Assembly: GCF_043876815.1 (NCBI RefSeq)
Contig: NZ_JBAWKA010000004.1
Coordinates: 62,001-126,000 of the forward strand
DNA length: 64,000 nucleotides
Origin: Gaetbulibacter_A sp043876815
GTDB lineage: Bacteria > Bacteroidota > Bacteroidia > Flavobacteriales > Flavobacteriaceae
Direction: 5' to 3'
Part shown: positions 33,865-42,229 of the stretch, piece after piece
How the letters are laid out: every line of letters starts with the position of its first letter
Position numbering within the stretch: the stretch's first letter is position 1
Notes under the pieces: model-generated
What the model was told of the DNA's origin: nothing
Database searches by the model: none
What the model saw: only the letters and a program-made list of their open reading frames with translations
Made by a program: the position numbers and the translations under genes

Positions 33865-35052
33865 ATGAAACGGGTGGTAATCGGACTTTCGGGTGGAGTA
33901 GACTCCAGTGTAGCTGCATACCTTTTGCAAAAACAAGGTTATGAGGTGATTGGTCTGTTTATGAAAAACTGGCATGATGATTCAGTGACCATTTCTAATG
34001 AATGTCCCTGGTTAGATGATAGTAATGATGCTATGCTTGTTGCTGAAAAACTCAATATTCCGTTTCAAACAGTAGACCTAAGTGCTCAATACAAAACGCG
34101 TATCGTTGATTACATGTTCAAAGAATATGAGCGTGGCCGAACTCCAAACCCCGATGTACTCTGTAACAGGGAGATCAAGTTTGATGTTTTTATGGATATG
34201 GCCATGGAGCTTGGTGCCGATTATGTAGCCACCGGGCATTACTGCAGAAAAGGGAGTTTTGAAGAAAATGGAAAAACTACATATCAACTTCTTAAAGGTG
34301 TAGACAACAATAAGGATCAGTCTTATTTCTTATGTCAGTTATCACAGGAACAATTGTCTAAAGCTTTATTCCCGATCGGACATTTAACGAAACCGGAAGT
34401 CCGACGTATTGCAGAAGAATTAGATTTGGTTACGGCAGATAAAAAGGATTCTCAAGGTTTGTGTTTTATTGGTAAAGTGAAATTGCCAGATTTCCTGCAG
34501 CAACAATTGGAACCTAAGGAAGGTCTTATTGTAGAAATTCCGGAAAGCCCTGAAATTTTTGAATTAGCCGAACCCGAATTTGATTCAAACGAAAATAGAC
34601 TTCAATATTTGTCTCAACGAAAGCACTATTCTATAGATCAGGGTAAAATAGTTGGAAAACATCAAGGCGCTCATTATTTTACCAAAGGTCAGCGCAAAGG
34701 TCTTGCAGTTGGTGGTACCAAGGAACCCTTATTTGTAATTGAAACCGATGTTGATGAGAATGTTATTTATACCGGACAAGGGAAATCACATCCGGGACTA
34801 CTCAAAAAAGCACTGTTTATTAACGATGATGAGTTACATTGGGTTCGTGAAGATCTAGCTCTAAAACCAGATCAAACTTTGGAGGTTGATGCTCGGATTA
34901 GGTATAGACAGCCCTTGCAAAAGGCTAAATTACATAAAGTTTCCGGTGGTTTATATGTTGAATTTGAAGAACTTCAATCAGCTATTACCGAAGGTCAATT
35001 TGTAGCTTGGTACATTGGAGATGAATTAATTGGATCGGGTGTTATAGCTTAA
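33865..35052 (+). CDS. mnmA: tRNA-specific 2-thiouridylase MnmA
   Basis: 395 residues from the ATG at 33865; an in-frame TTG lies two codons earlier. The PP-loop is GLSGGVDSSVAAYL (7-20). The catalytic cysteines are Cys100 (RTPNPDVLCNREIKF) and Cys200 (DSQGLCFIGK). The C-terminal beta-barrel includes KGQRKGLAVGG. MnmA thiolates U34 of Lys, Glu and Gln tRNAs, with sulfur relayed from a cysteine desulfurase. It carries the ECPWLDDSNDA variant segment near 47-56, which is also common in Bacteroidota. A flavin oxidoreductase gene follows after 5 bases. Confidence 0.97.
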   Translation: MKRVVIGLSGGVDSSVAAYLLQKQGYEVIGLFMKNWHDDSVTISNECPWLDDSNDAMLVAEKLNIPFQTVDLSAQYKTRIVDYMFKEYERGRTPNPDVLCNREIKFDVFMDMAMELGADYVATGHYCRKGSFEENGKTTYQLLKGVDNNKDQSYFLCQLSQEQLSKALFPIGHLTKPEVRRIAEELDLVTADKKDSQGLCFIGKVKLPDFLQQQLEPKEGLIVEIPESPEIFELAEPEFDSNENRLQYLSQRKHYSIDQGKIVGKHQGAHYFTKGQRKGLAVGGTKEPLFVIETDVDENVIYTGQGKSHPGLLKKALFINDDELHWVREDLALKPDQTLEVDARIRYRQPLQKAKLHKVSGGLYVEFEELQSAITEGQFVAWYIGDELIGSGVIA

Positions 35053-35057
35053 TAGTT

Positions 35058-35999
35058 ATGGAAAACAGAATTACAGAACTTTTTAACATCAAATATCCTA
35101 TAGTTCAGGCTGGTATGGTCTGGAATAGCGGATGGAAATTAGCTTCTGCAGCAAGTAATTCAGGAATCCTGGGTCTTCTAGGCGCTGGTTCTATGTATCC
35201 CGAAGTATTACGCGAGCACATTCAAAAATGTAAAAAGGCAACCTCGAAACCTTTTGGTGTCAATGTTCCTCTTATGTATCCTAATATTGAGGAGATCATG
35301 AATATTATTGTTGAAGAAGGTGTAAAAATCGTATTCACTTCAGCGGGAAATCCAAAAACATGGACTTCATGGTTAAAAGAAAAAGATATAACGGTCGTGC
35401 ATGTTGTGAGCAGTTTAAAATTTGCATTGAAAGCTCAGGAGGCCGGAGTCGATGCTATTGTAGCAGAAGGCTTTGAAGCCGGAGGACATAATGGTAGGGA
35501 CGAAACGACTACATTAACTTTGATCCCCATTGTTAAAGAGGGTATTAGTCTTCCTTTGATCGCAGCAGGAGGCATTGCTACAGGAAAAACCATGTTGGCT
35601 ACAATGGTTCTTGGTGCGGATGGTGTACAAGTTGGAAGCCGCTTCGCAGCGAGTGTGGAAAGTTCAGCACATGAGGCTTATAAACAAGCCATTGTAAATG
35701 CTAAAGAAGGGGATACCCAATTAACCTTAAAAGAACTGGCTCCGGTGCGATTGATTAAAAATAAATTCTATCACGACGTCCAGGAATTGTATTCAAAATG
35801 TCCATCTAAAGAAGATCTTCAAAACTTATTGGGTCGCGCCAGGGCTAAAAAAGGGATGTTTGAAGGCGATATGGATAATGGTGAATTAGAGATCGGTCAG
35901 ATCTCCGGACTTATTCATGATATCAAGCCCGTGGCTCAAATTGTTCAGGAAATGATTTCTGAATTTGAAGCGTCTAAAAAGGCTATTTCAGAGCTTTAG
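35058..35999 (+). CDS. NAD(P)H-dependent flavin oxidoreductase (nitronate monooxygenase / FabK-like)
   Basis: A 313-residue TIM-barrel FMN protein of the 2-nitropropane dioxygenase family. It begins ITELFNIKYPIVQAGMVW and shows GVNVPLMYP, AIVAEGFEAGGHNGRD (the conserved EGxEAGGH) and IAAGGIATGKTMLATMVLGADGVQVGSRF. Family members oxidise nitronates or act as enoyl-ACP reductase II (FabK), and sequence inspection does not separate the two. It probably shares a transcript with mnmA. Its TAG stop overlaps the stop codon of the convergent PD40 gene. Confidence 0.88.
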   Translation: MENRITELFNIKYPIVQAGMVWNSGWKLASAASNSGILGLLGAGSMYPEVLREHIQKCKKATSKPFGVNVPLMYPNIEEIMNIIVEEGVKIVFTSAGNPKTWTSWLKEKDITVVHVVSSLKFALKAQEAGVDAIVAEGFEAGGHNGRDETTTLTLIPIVKEGISLPLIAAGGIATGKTMLATMVLGADGVQVGSRFAASVESSAHEAYKQAIVNAKEGDTQLTLKELAPVRLIKNKFYHDVQELYSKCPSKEDLQNLLGRARAKKGMFEGDMDNGELEIGQISGLIHDIKPVAQIVQEMISEFEASKKAISEL

Positions 36000-36934
36000 T
36001 TAGCATCCAAAACGTCGTCGAGCTTTATCTTATACAATCGGCTCTGGCCATTGCTATATTTCCAAAACTCCTTGAGCAGGATATCTACTGATAAGGAATC
36101 TGAATGAGATGGTTCTTCCATAGCTCTTTCACTTGTGAAATAGAAGGTATTCGTTTGGTAATCTATAAACGGACTGTAATCAAGCTTTTTACCATTAATA
36201 GGTTCTCCTAAATTTTTAGCCGGAGTCCAGCCCTTTTCTGTTTTGTAACTAACATACAAATCGCCACTACCAAAACTATCCTCTCGTCGATAACTTCCAA
36301 AAATAATATAGGATTCATCCGGAGCAATAAAAGCATTGTAATCATAAGTGCTAGAATTAATAGTTTCAGGTAATTTTTCAGGCGTGGTATATTCACCTTC
36401 ACTAAAGAAACTTACATAAAGATCATCCAGAGAGGTTTGACTTTTATCTTCCCGGGTAAAATATAGATTACCGTTTTCAGCCAGTGAAGGATAAAATTCA
36501 TTGTTTTTTGTATTAATGGGAGTCCCCAAGTTAATGGGATCAGACCATGGCGCATCCAAATGTTCTCGTTGCACATACCAAATATCAAAATCTTTTGAGT
36601 CGTTTGTTTGTAAGTCTAGTGGTCTGTTCGATACAAAATAAAGTCGGAGATCATCCTTTGAAAAAAAGGGTTCCATGTCGTGGAATTTTCCTGAAAATGA
36701 CACGATCTCAGGTTTGGACCAAACCTCGTTTTTCTTTTTCATATAAATTAAGACGGAACGGTCTTTTAAAATATTCTGCGCTGAGAACAAGGCTTCATCA
36801 CTTTTTGATGACATGGCAAGGTCCCTAACGTTTGGAAATAATTTTAAAACCTTTTGAAAGTCTACCGGAAGGACATCTTGGGAAAATCCGAAAAGAAAAT
36901 TGAAACTTATAACCACGTATAGTAGCTTTTTCAT
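35996..36934 (-). CDS. Exported PD40/TolB-like beta-propeller protein
   Basis: A 312-residue protein with a signal peptide (MKKLLYVVISFNFLFGFSQD). It carries WD40-like PD40 propeller repeats, seen as recurring acidic-aromatic motifs: MEPFFSKDDLRLYFVSNRP, EFYPSLAENGNLYFTRED, YNAFIAPDESYIIFGSYR and YSPFIDYQTNTFYFTSER. Such propellers in Bacteroidota are often fused to OmpA domains; here the propeller stands alone. It is probably periplasmic and may bind glycans or proteins, which is inference. It overlaps the convergent oxidoreductase gene by 4 bases, leaving no room for a terminator. Confidence 0.85.
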   Translation of the reverse strand: MKKLLYVVISFNFLFGFSQDVLPVDFQKVLKLFPNVRDLAMSSKSDEALFSAQNILKDRSVLIYMKKKNEVWSKPEIVSFSGKFHDMEPFFSKDDLRLYFVSNRPLDLQTNDSKDFDIWYVQREHLDAPWSDPINLGTPINTKNNEFYPSLAENGNLYFTREDKSQTSLDDLYVSFFSEGEYTTPEKLPETINSSTYDYNAFIAPDESYIIFGSYRREDSFGSGDLYVSYKTEKGWTPAKNLGEPINGKKLDYSPFIDYQTNTFYFTSERAMEEPSHSDSLSVDILLKEFWKYSNGQSRLYKIKLDDVLDAN

Positions 36935-37026
36935 CCTAAATAATTTGTTCCAAATTAATCAATACCACTAGGATACCCTCTAAAAAAATTGTTAATCTTG
37001 ATACTGATAAAATAATTTCATTTCAA

Positions 37027-37064
37027 TTGTTTAAGCTGATTGTTACCATTACTTTTGCCGAATG
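37027..37064 (+). promoter_or_regulatory. MATE gene promoter abutting the start codon
   Basis: TTG at 37027-37029, 20-base spacer, TACTTTTG at 37050-37057: a full consensus Bacteroidota promoter. The ATG starts at 37062, four bases after the -7 element, where transcription is expected to begin. The message is therefore predicted to be leaderless. Confidence 0.65.
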
Positions 37065-38438
37065 CAATTATCCGATTACACCAAGGAATTTAAATATAAC
37101 TGGACACTGGCTGCCCCTGTGATGATGGGTATGTTGGGACATACCTTTGTTAGTTTCGTCGATAATATTATGGTGGGACAGTTGGGGACGGCTGAACTTG
37201 CAGCAGTTTCTCTGGGTAATAGTTTTATGTTTATTGCCATGTCTTTAGGTATTGGCTTTTCAACAGCAATTACTCCTTTGGTAGCGGAAGCGGATGCCGC
37301 AAAGGATTTTTCGCAAGGAAAATCGGCTTTTAAACATGGCTTATTCTTGTGCACTGCCTTAGGTATATTATTGTTTTTGTTAGTGCTAATAGCCAAACCT
37401 TTGATGTATTTAATGAAACAACCTAAAGAGGTAGTTGAACTGGCGATTCCTTATCTTGATTTTGTTGCTTTATCGTTAATACCGCTCATTATATTTCAAG
37501 CCTTGAAACAATTTAGTGATGGTTTATCCATGACGCGTTATCCCATGTATGCTACCTTACTAGCCAATATTTTAAATATTGTTATTAATTACGTTTTGAT
37601 CTTTGGAAAATTTGGTTTTCCGGAATTGGGTATTGTAGGAGCAGCTTACGGTACTTTAGTTTCCAGAGTAGTTATGGTGGCCTATTTATGGTGGATATTG
37701 AAGGGAAAACAGGCCTCAAAATCATTTGTAACCAACATAAAAATTTTCGTATTGAACAAGTGGATGTTAAAAAAAATAATGGCTTTAGGTGCGCCTAGTG
37801 CGATGCAAATGTTTTTTGAGGTTGCTATTTTTACAGCTGCGATCTGGCTCAGTGGTCTGCTAGGCAAGAACCCGCAGGCTGCCAACCAAATAGCTTTGAA
37901 TTTATCTTCAATGACCTTTATGGTGGCTACCGGGTTAAGCGTTGCATCTATGATCCGTGTTGGGAATCAAAAGGGACTAAAAAATTATATCGATTTGCGG
38001 CGAATTGCATTTTCAACTTTTTTACTGGGAACTATTTTCGCAGTATGCTTCGCCATATTATTTTTAGCTTTTCATAATCAATTGCCTAAATTATACGTAG
38101 ATTTTAAGGATGTAGTTAATTATACAGATAATAATGAGGTGGTTAAAACGGCATCTAAACTTTTAATCGCAGCAGCTATTTTTCAAATTAGTGATACTCT
38201 TCAAGTTTTGATATTAGGTGCTCTAAGAGGCCTTCAGGACGTGAAGATACCAACCCTGATAACATTTATTTCATATTGGCTTGTTGGATTCCCTGTAAGT
38301 TGGTATTTTGGCGATGAATCGCTTTATGGTAGTTTCGGGATTTGGTTGGGCTTGTTAGCTGGATTAACAACAGCGGCAATTTTATTGTATATTCGATTCG
38401 ATTATCTTACAAAAAGATTAATTTTGTCTCATCATTAA
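37062..38438 (+). CDS. MATE family efflux transporter
   Basis: A 458-residue polytopic protein with about 12 membrane segments. N-lobe features typical of the NorM type are TLAAPVMMGMLGHTFVSFVDN, MVGQLGTAELAAVSLGNS and GIGFSTAITPLVAEADAA; the C-lobe includes GLRGLQDVKIP-like ILGALRGLQDVKIPTLITFI. MATE pumps expel drugs or cationic metabolites in exchange for Na+ or H+. The substrate cannot be told from sequence. It leads a tight run of three genes: an acidic 75-residue protein starts 8 bases after it, then a PAP2 phosphatase. Confidence 0.94.
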   Translation: MQLSDYTKEFKYNWTLAAPVMMGMLGHTFVSFVDNIMVGQLGTAELAAVSLGNSFMFIAMSLGIGFSTAITPLVAEADAAKDFSQGKSAFKHGLFLCTALGILLFLLVLIAKPLMYLMKQPKEVVELAIPYLDFVALSLIPLIIFQALKQFSDGLSMTRYPMYATLLANILNIVINYVLIFGKFGFPELGIVGAAYGTLVSRVVMVAYLWWILKGKQASKSFVTNIKIFVLNKWMLKKIMALGAPSAMQMFFEVAIFTAAIWLSGLLGKNPQAANQIALNLSSMTFMVATGLSVASMIRVGNQKGLKNYIDLRRIAFSTFLLGTIFAVCFAILFLAFHNQLPKLYVDFKDVVNYTDNNEVVKTASKLLIAAAIFQISDTLQVLILGALRGLQDVKIPTLITFISYWLVGFPVSWYFGDESLYGSFGIWLGLLAGLTTAAILLYIRFDYLTKRLILSHH

Positions 38439-38446
38439 GGTTATTT

Positions 38447-38674
38447 ATGACACTTCCAAAATTTATTTTAGGCGATAATTCCGATTTTCCAGATGCTATT
38501 TTTGTAATTCACACGGAGTTTCCTCGATTCATCATTAATTTAGAAACTGATAAAGTTGAATGGTTTGAGGAATTCGATAAGGAAGACCAAAAAGAATTGG
38601 AGTCTGAAGCCGAACATGCCATAATAGAGGCAACTAAATTCTATGATTCAGAGATTGCCAAGTACGAAGAATAG
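38447..38674 (+). CDS. Small acidic protein of unknown function
   Basis: 75 residues from the ATG at 38447 (MTLPKFILGDNSDFPDAIFV). A longer open frame exists upstream but overlaps the MATE gene, so this start 8 bases after the MATE stop is preferred. It is strongly acidic, with KVEWFEEFDKEDQKELESEA in the middle and a helical C-terminus. No named domain is recognised; similar small proteins are familiar in flavobacteria. It is soluble by composition and sits between the MATE and PAP2 genes in one transcript. Confidence 0.75.
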   Translation: MTLPKFILGDNSDFPDAIFVIHTEFPRFIINLETDKVEWFEEFDKEDQKELESEAEHAIIEATKFYDSEIAKYEE

Positions 38675-38679
38675 AGTTT

Positions 38680-39243
38680 ATGTTAGATAATCTTATAGCA
38701 TACGATACTTCACTATTTTTATTTTTGAATAACCTAGGTTCAAAACCATGGGATGGAATGTGGTTATTGATAACCAACAAATTTGCATTTATCCCGCTTT
38801 ACGCCTTTTTATTATATCTCCTCTACAGAAAATATGGTTGGAAGGCCTTACTTATTATGGTTGTACTTATTGCATTAATGATAACGTTTACAGACCAGGT
38901 TACTAATTTGGTAAAGCGTATGGTACATCGTCCAAGACCTTGCGGAAATACGGATATAGTGGATCAGATGCGATTTTTAGCTGTACGGTGCGGTAAATTT
39001 GGTTACTTCTCCGGCCATTCATCAAATACTATGGCTGTAGCTGTTTTTACGGGACTTATGCTCAGAAACCATTATAAAAATCTAATATTTATTCTGTTAT
39101 TTTGGAGTGCAGTGGTAGGGTATAGCCGCATTTACGTTGGTGTGCATTATCCCCTGGATGTGTTAAGCGGTTTTGCTTTTGGTGCGCTTTCAGGCTATTT
39201 GTTCTATCGGATTACAAACTATTTAGTGAGGCGATTTGCCTAA
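38680..39243 (+). CDS. PAP2-family membrane phosphatase
   Basis: A 187-residue membrane protein with all three PAP2 motifs: K79...RPRP (KRMVHRPRP), SGH at 111-113 (YFSGHSSNTM) and SR...H...D at 149-160 (SRIYVGVHYPLD). About five or six membrane segments. Members dephosphorylate phosphatidic acid, undecaprenyl pyrophosphate or lipid A; the Bacteroidota versions of this size often act in lipid A or undecaprenyl-phosphate recycling, but the substrate is not determined here. It starts 5 bases after the small acidic gene. Its 3' end overlaps meaB by 21 bases in antisense. Confidence 0.93.
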   Translation: MLDNLIAYDTSLFLFLNNLGSKPWDGMWLLITNKFAFIPLYAFLLYLLYRKYGWKALLIMVVLIALMITFTDQVTNLVKRMVHRPRPCGNTDIVDQMRFLAVRCGKFGYFSGHSSNTMAVAVFTGLMLRNHYKNLIFILLFWSAVVGYSRIYVGVHYPLDVLSGFAFGALSGYLFYRITNYLVRRFA

Positions 39244-40308
39244 CTTTAATAAGTGGTCGGCTGCGGCAAAGGGCGTTGTTTGATTAGCTTCTATCAAATC
39301 CAATTGAATTTTTAACTCTTTTTTGATATCAGGTTGATTAAAGAATGACGCTTTTAACCGATCTTCTATAGTTTGAAGTAGCCAAAATTTATTTTGTTCC
39401 TGACGATTTTTATCGAAAAACTTATTCTGTCTGGTGATGTTCAAATATTCTGATATCATATCCCAAATAGTATCCATTCCGTCATCATTCAAAGCACTGC
39501 AGAGTGTTACTTTTGGTTGCCATTCTGAATCTCGTTCAGGATAGAGGTGCAGAGCTCTTTCAAATTCATTTTTGGCAAGGTTTGCTTGTTTCAAGTTGGA
39601 ACCATCAGCTTTATTAATGGCAATAGCATCAGCCATTTCAATGATACCTCGTTTAATTCCTTGCAATTCATCACCGGCCCCGGCTAATTTTAAAAGTAGA
39701 AAAAAATCAACCATGCTGTGTACAGTCGTCTCACTTTGGCCAACACCAACCGTTTCAATTAAAATCACATCAAATCCTGCGGCTTCACAAAGGGTGATTG
39801 TTTCTCTGGTTTTTCGGGCAACACCACCAAGGGATTCTCCGGATGCTGAAGGACGAATAAATGCGTTCTCATTTTTAACCAGTCGTTCCATGCGTGTTTT
39901 ATCACCCAGGATACTACCTTTTGTTACACTACTACTGGGATCGATGGCCAAAACAGCAACACGTTTACCTAAACCTGTTAAAAAAGCACCAAAAGCTTCA
40001 ATAAAAGTACTTTTGCCAACACCGGGAACACCGGTTATTCCTATACGCACCGACTTGTTGGCGTGCGGTAAACAAGCCATAATAATTAGGTTTGCCTGAG
40101 CAAGGTGTTTTGGATTACGGCTTTCAACGAGAGTTATAGCTCGACTTAAAGCTGTAATTTCCTTATTCAGGATCGCTGTTGTTATAGCTTCGGTATCAAG
40201 CGCTGTTTTACGTTTGCTTTTTATTGAATTTACGGCACTAGTGTTTGTTATCTCTGAAGAAGAGACGCCTGGCTGTTCTGATAATGCCGATTTGTCTTTT
40301 TTGGTCAC
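39223..40308 (-). CDS. meaB: Methylmalonyl-CoA mutase-associated GTPase MeaB
   Basis: A 361-residue G3E-type GTPase: P-loop GVPGVGKS (93-100), then AIDPSSSVTKGSILGDKTRM, ETVGVGQSE and NKADG. It gates cobalamin loading and protects methylmalonyl-CoA mutase, so the organism should have that mutase (not in the window). The only start that fits is GTG at 40308; a stop lies six codons upstream. The first 40 residues form a polar extension (KSALSEQPGVSSSEI) that I recall in other flavobacterial MeaB. Its 3' end overlaps the PAP2 gene in antisense. Confidence 0.94.
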   Translation of the reverse strand: MTKKDKSALSEQPGVSSSEITNTSAVNSIKSKRKTALDTEAITTAILNKEITALSRAITLVESRNPKHLAQANLIIMACLPHANKSVRIGITGVPGVGKSTFIEAFGAFLTGLGKRVAVLAIDPSSSVTKGSILGDKTRMERLVKNENAFIRPSASGESLGGVARKTRETITLCEAAGFDVILIETVGVGQSETTVHSMVDFFLLLKLAGAGDELQGIKRGIIEMADAIAINKADGSNLKQANLAKNEFERALHLYPERDSEWQPKVTLCSALNDDGMDTIWDMISEYLNITRQNKFFDKNRQEQNKFWLLQTIEDRLKASFFNQPDIKKELKIQLDLIEANQTTPFAAADHLLKLGKSPH

Positions 40309-40373
40309 TTTTGCCCGTTTGGATTAAAAATACAACATTATTTTTGAAGCAAAAATGCGTTTAAAGTAGAAAT

Positions 40374-40931
40374 TTAATGATTTATTGGAATAGAAATTTT
40401 AGTTTGATCCCAAGCCATGGTCAAATATAACTTACTTGTGGAATTGTTGAATCCTATGGTGAATTGCTCTACCGAATGATCAATATGTTCAACAGGAACT
40501 TCAACGGTAACCACATCATAATTGGGATCCCACATCGGTCGCATTTCCGAATCAACACCCCATTCATATTGCTTAGAATTAAAAATGACCGTCCAGGTTT
40601 CTTCTTTCGGAACGGACCACAAGGTATATTTTCCTTCAGGCAAACGCATGCCAGAAATATTTAAATCTTGATTTGTTTCAAATGTTGTCGCTTCATTTGC
40701 TCCTGTTCGCCATACCTGATTTAAAGGCACTAAACCTCCAAATATTTTCCGATCTCTTTTGAACGGGCGGTTGTAAAACACTTTTAGCTTCAGGTCATTC
40801 AACTCAAATTTTACTGTATCTTTTGGACTTAATCGCGGGGTAAAAATATTTTCAACAAAAACGGAGTACAAAAATAATCCTAATGCGATAAAGGAAAGGA
40901 CGATTAGGATTCGTTTCAAAAAGGTGTTCAT
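40374..40931 (-). CDS. DUF2911 domain protein, membrane-anchored or exported
   Basis: A 185-residue protein with an N-terminal hydrophobic segment (ILIVLSFIALGLFLYSVFVE). The DUF2911 domain follows, with the recognisable blocks VKVFYNRPFKRDRKIFG-like, VPLNQVWRTGANEATTFETN and LPEGKYTLWSVPKEETWTVI. DUF2911 is common in Bacteroidota and its role is unknown. The anchor lacks a clear cleavage site, so it may stay attached to the inner membrane facing the periplasm. It is 65 bases upstream of meaB in the same orientation. Confidence 0.9.
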   Translation of the reverse strand: MNTFLKRILIVLSFIALGLFLYSVFVENIFTPRLSPKDTVKFELNDLKLKVFYNRPFKRDRKIFGGLVPLNQVWRTGANEATTFETNQDLNISGMRLPEGKYTLWSVPKEETWTVIFNSKQYEWGVDSEMRPMWDPNYDVVTVEVPVEHIDHSVEQFTIGFNNSTSKLYLTMAWDQTKISIPINH

Positions 40932-41089
40932 ATACGATTTTTTCAGGTCTAAAGATACTTTAAAAGTGATAATTACTAAAATGCAAACGCATAATAATTA
41001 TTCTTCTTATATTTTTTTGAAAAATTTGCAACACTTTATTTTTTCTATCGTCTTTAAGATAGACTAATTTATACCAAAAGTAGCTTTAC

Positions 41090-41641
41090 ATGTTTCAAGT
41101 AGAGATCATTGAAAAGTGCAAACAAAACAATCGAAAAGCACAATTGCAATTATATAATCAATATTGCGATGGAATGTATATTGTGGCTAAACGATTTTTG
41201 AAGGATTCGGCAGAAGCCGAAGACGTTGTGCAGGAAGCTTTTATAAAAGCATTTACCAAATTACATCAATATAAAGCTGAAGTTACTTTTGGAGCCTGGT
41301 TAAAACGGATTGTAGTGAACAAAAGCATTGATGTTTTAAAAGCTAAAAAGCAACGCTTTGTAGATTTAGAAGAAGTGCAGTTAAAAACTGTAGATACCGA
41401 TTCTCAAGAAACCTGGATGGTAGATGATAGTCTCACTTTGGAAGATGTTAAGGAAGCTATTTCTGCTTTACCCGATAAATATCAATATGTGGTGATGCTC
41501 TATTTAATTGAAGGTTACGATCATCAGGAAATATCGGAAATACTAAATATTTCTGAGGTAGCTTCAAGAACGCAGTTATCACGTGGAAAAGTAAAATTAC
41601 AAGACCTTTTAAAATCGAAAAAAAATGGCACAAGATATTAG
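41090..41641 (+). CDS. ECF-type RNA polymerase sigma factor
   Basis: A 183-residue sigma-70 family protein with only regions 2 and 4. Region 2 includes YNQYCDGMYIVAKRFLKDSA and AEDVVQEAFIKAFTKL; region 4 includes ISALPDKYQYVVMLYLIEGY and the helix-turn-helix HQEISEILNISEVASRTQLS. It should direct RNA polymerase to a small regulon in response to an envelope cue. It overlaps the next gene by 17 bases, and that gene encodes a membrane-anchored protein likely to be its antagonist. The operon ends with a repeat-rich exported protein. Confidence 0.93.
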   Translation: MFQVEIIEKCKQNNRKAQLQLYNQYCDGMYIVAKRFLKDSAEAEDVVQEAFIKAFTKLHQYKAEVTFGAWLKRIVVNKSIDVLKAKKQRFVDLEEVQLKTVDTDSQETWMVDDSLTLEDVKEAISALPDKYQYVVMLYLIEGYDHQEISEILNISEVASRTQLSRGKVKLQDLLKSKKNGTRY

Positions 41642-42218
41642 AGAATTATTTAAAAACGACACCTTGTCGAACGAGAAAATGCCCAAAGATCATGAAAAGC
41701 GATTTCTTGATAAATTGGAAAAGGCTTTGCCATCGAAAAAAACGAAACCTTATTGGTCCTGGATGCGAATTGCAGCTAGTGTAGTGGTAATTTTAGGTTT
41801 GAGTTTCGGTGGATACACCTTTTTTAAAAATGAACAAAAGCCTGAAAAAAATTCTGTTGCTGATGTCGATTCCAATACTCCGGTAAAGACAAATGTGTCT
41901 TCTTTAGCAAGTGTGTCTCCAGACCTAAAGAAAGTTGAAGATTACTATTTGGCCAGTATTAATTTCGAATTATCAAAACTAAAACCAACACCAGAAACCA
42001 AAGAATTATATGACGACTATCTGGAACAGATAAATACTTTGGATCAAGAGTATAAACGCTTATCAAAAGAGTTAGAGGCTTCCGGGCCGTCGGAATTAAC
42101 TATCAACGCATTGATCGATAATTTAAAATGGCGTTTGAATCTTTTATATCGTCTTAGAGAACAAATTAAAGCCCTGAATACAGATTCTGAATTAAATCAA
42201 AATCATAAATCAATTTAA
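41625..42218 (+). CDS. Putative anti-sigma factor, single-pass membrane protein
   Basis: 197 residues: a cytosolic N-terminus of about 48 residues (with KDHEKRFLDKLEKALPSKK), one membrane helix (IAASVVVILGLSFGGYTFF) and an extracytoplasmic helical part (e.g. ELYDDYLEQINTLDQEYKRL). It lacks the zinc-binding HxxxCxxC motif of ZAS anti-sigma factors. The role is inferred from topology and the 17-base overlap with the sigma factor gene. An adaptor or sensor other than an anti-sigma factor remains possible. The exported repeat protein gene begins 11 bases downstream. Confidence 0.75.
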   Translation: MAQDIRELFKNDTLSNEKMPKDHEKRFLDKLEKALPSKKTKPYWSWMRIAASVVVILGLSFGGYTFFKNEQKPEKNSVADVDSNTPVKTNVSSLASVSPDLKKVEDYYLASINFELSKLKPTPETKELYDDYLEQINTLDQEYKRLSKELEASGPSELTINALIDNLKWRLNLLYRLREQIKALNTDSELNQNHKSI

Positions 42219-42229
42219 ACAATCAAAAA

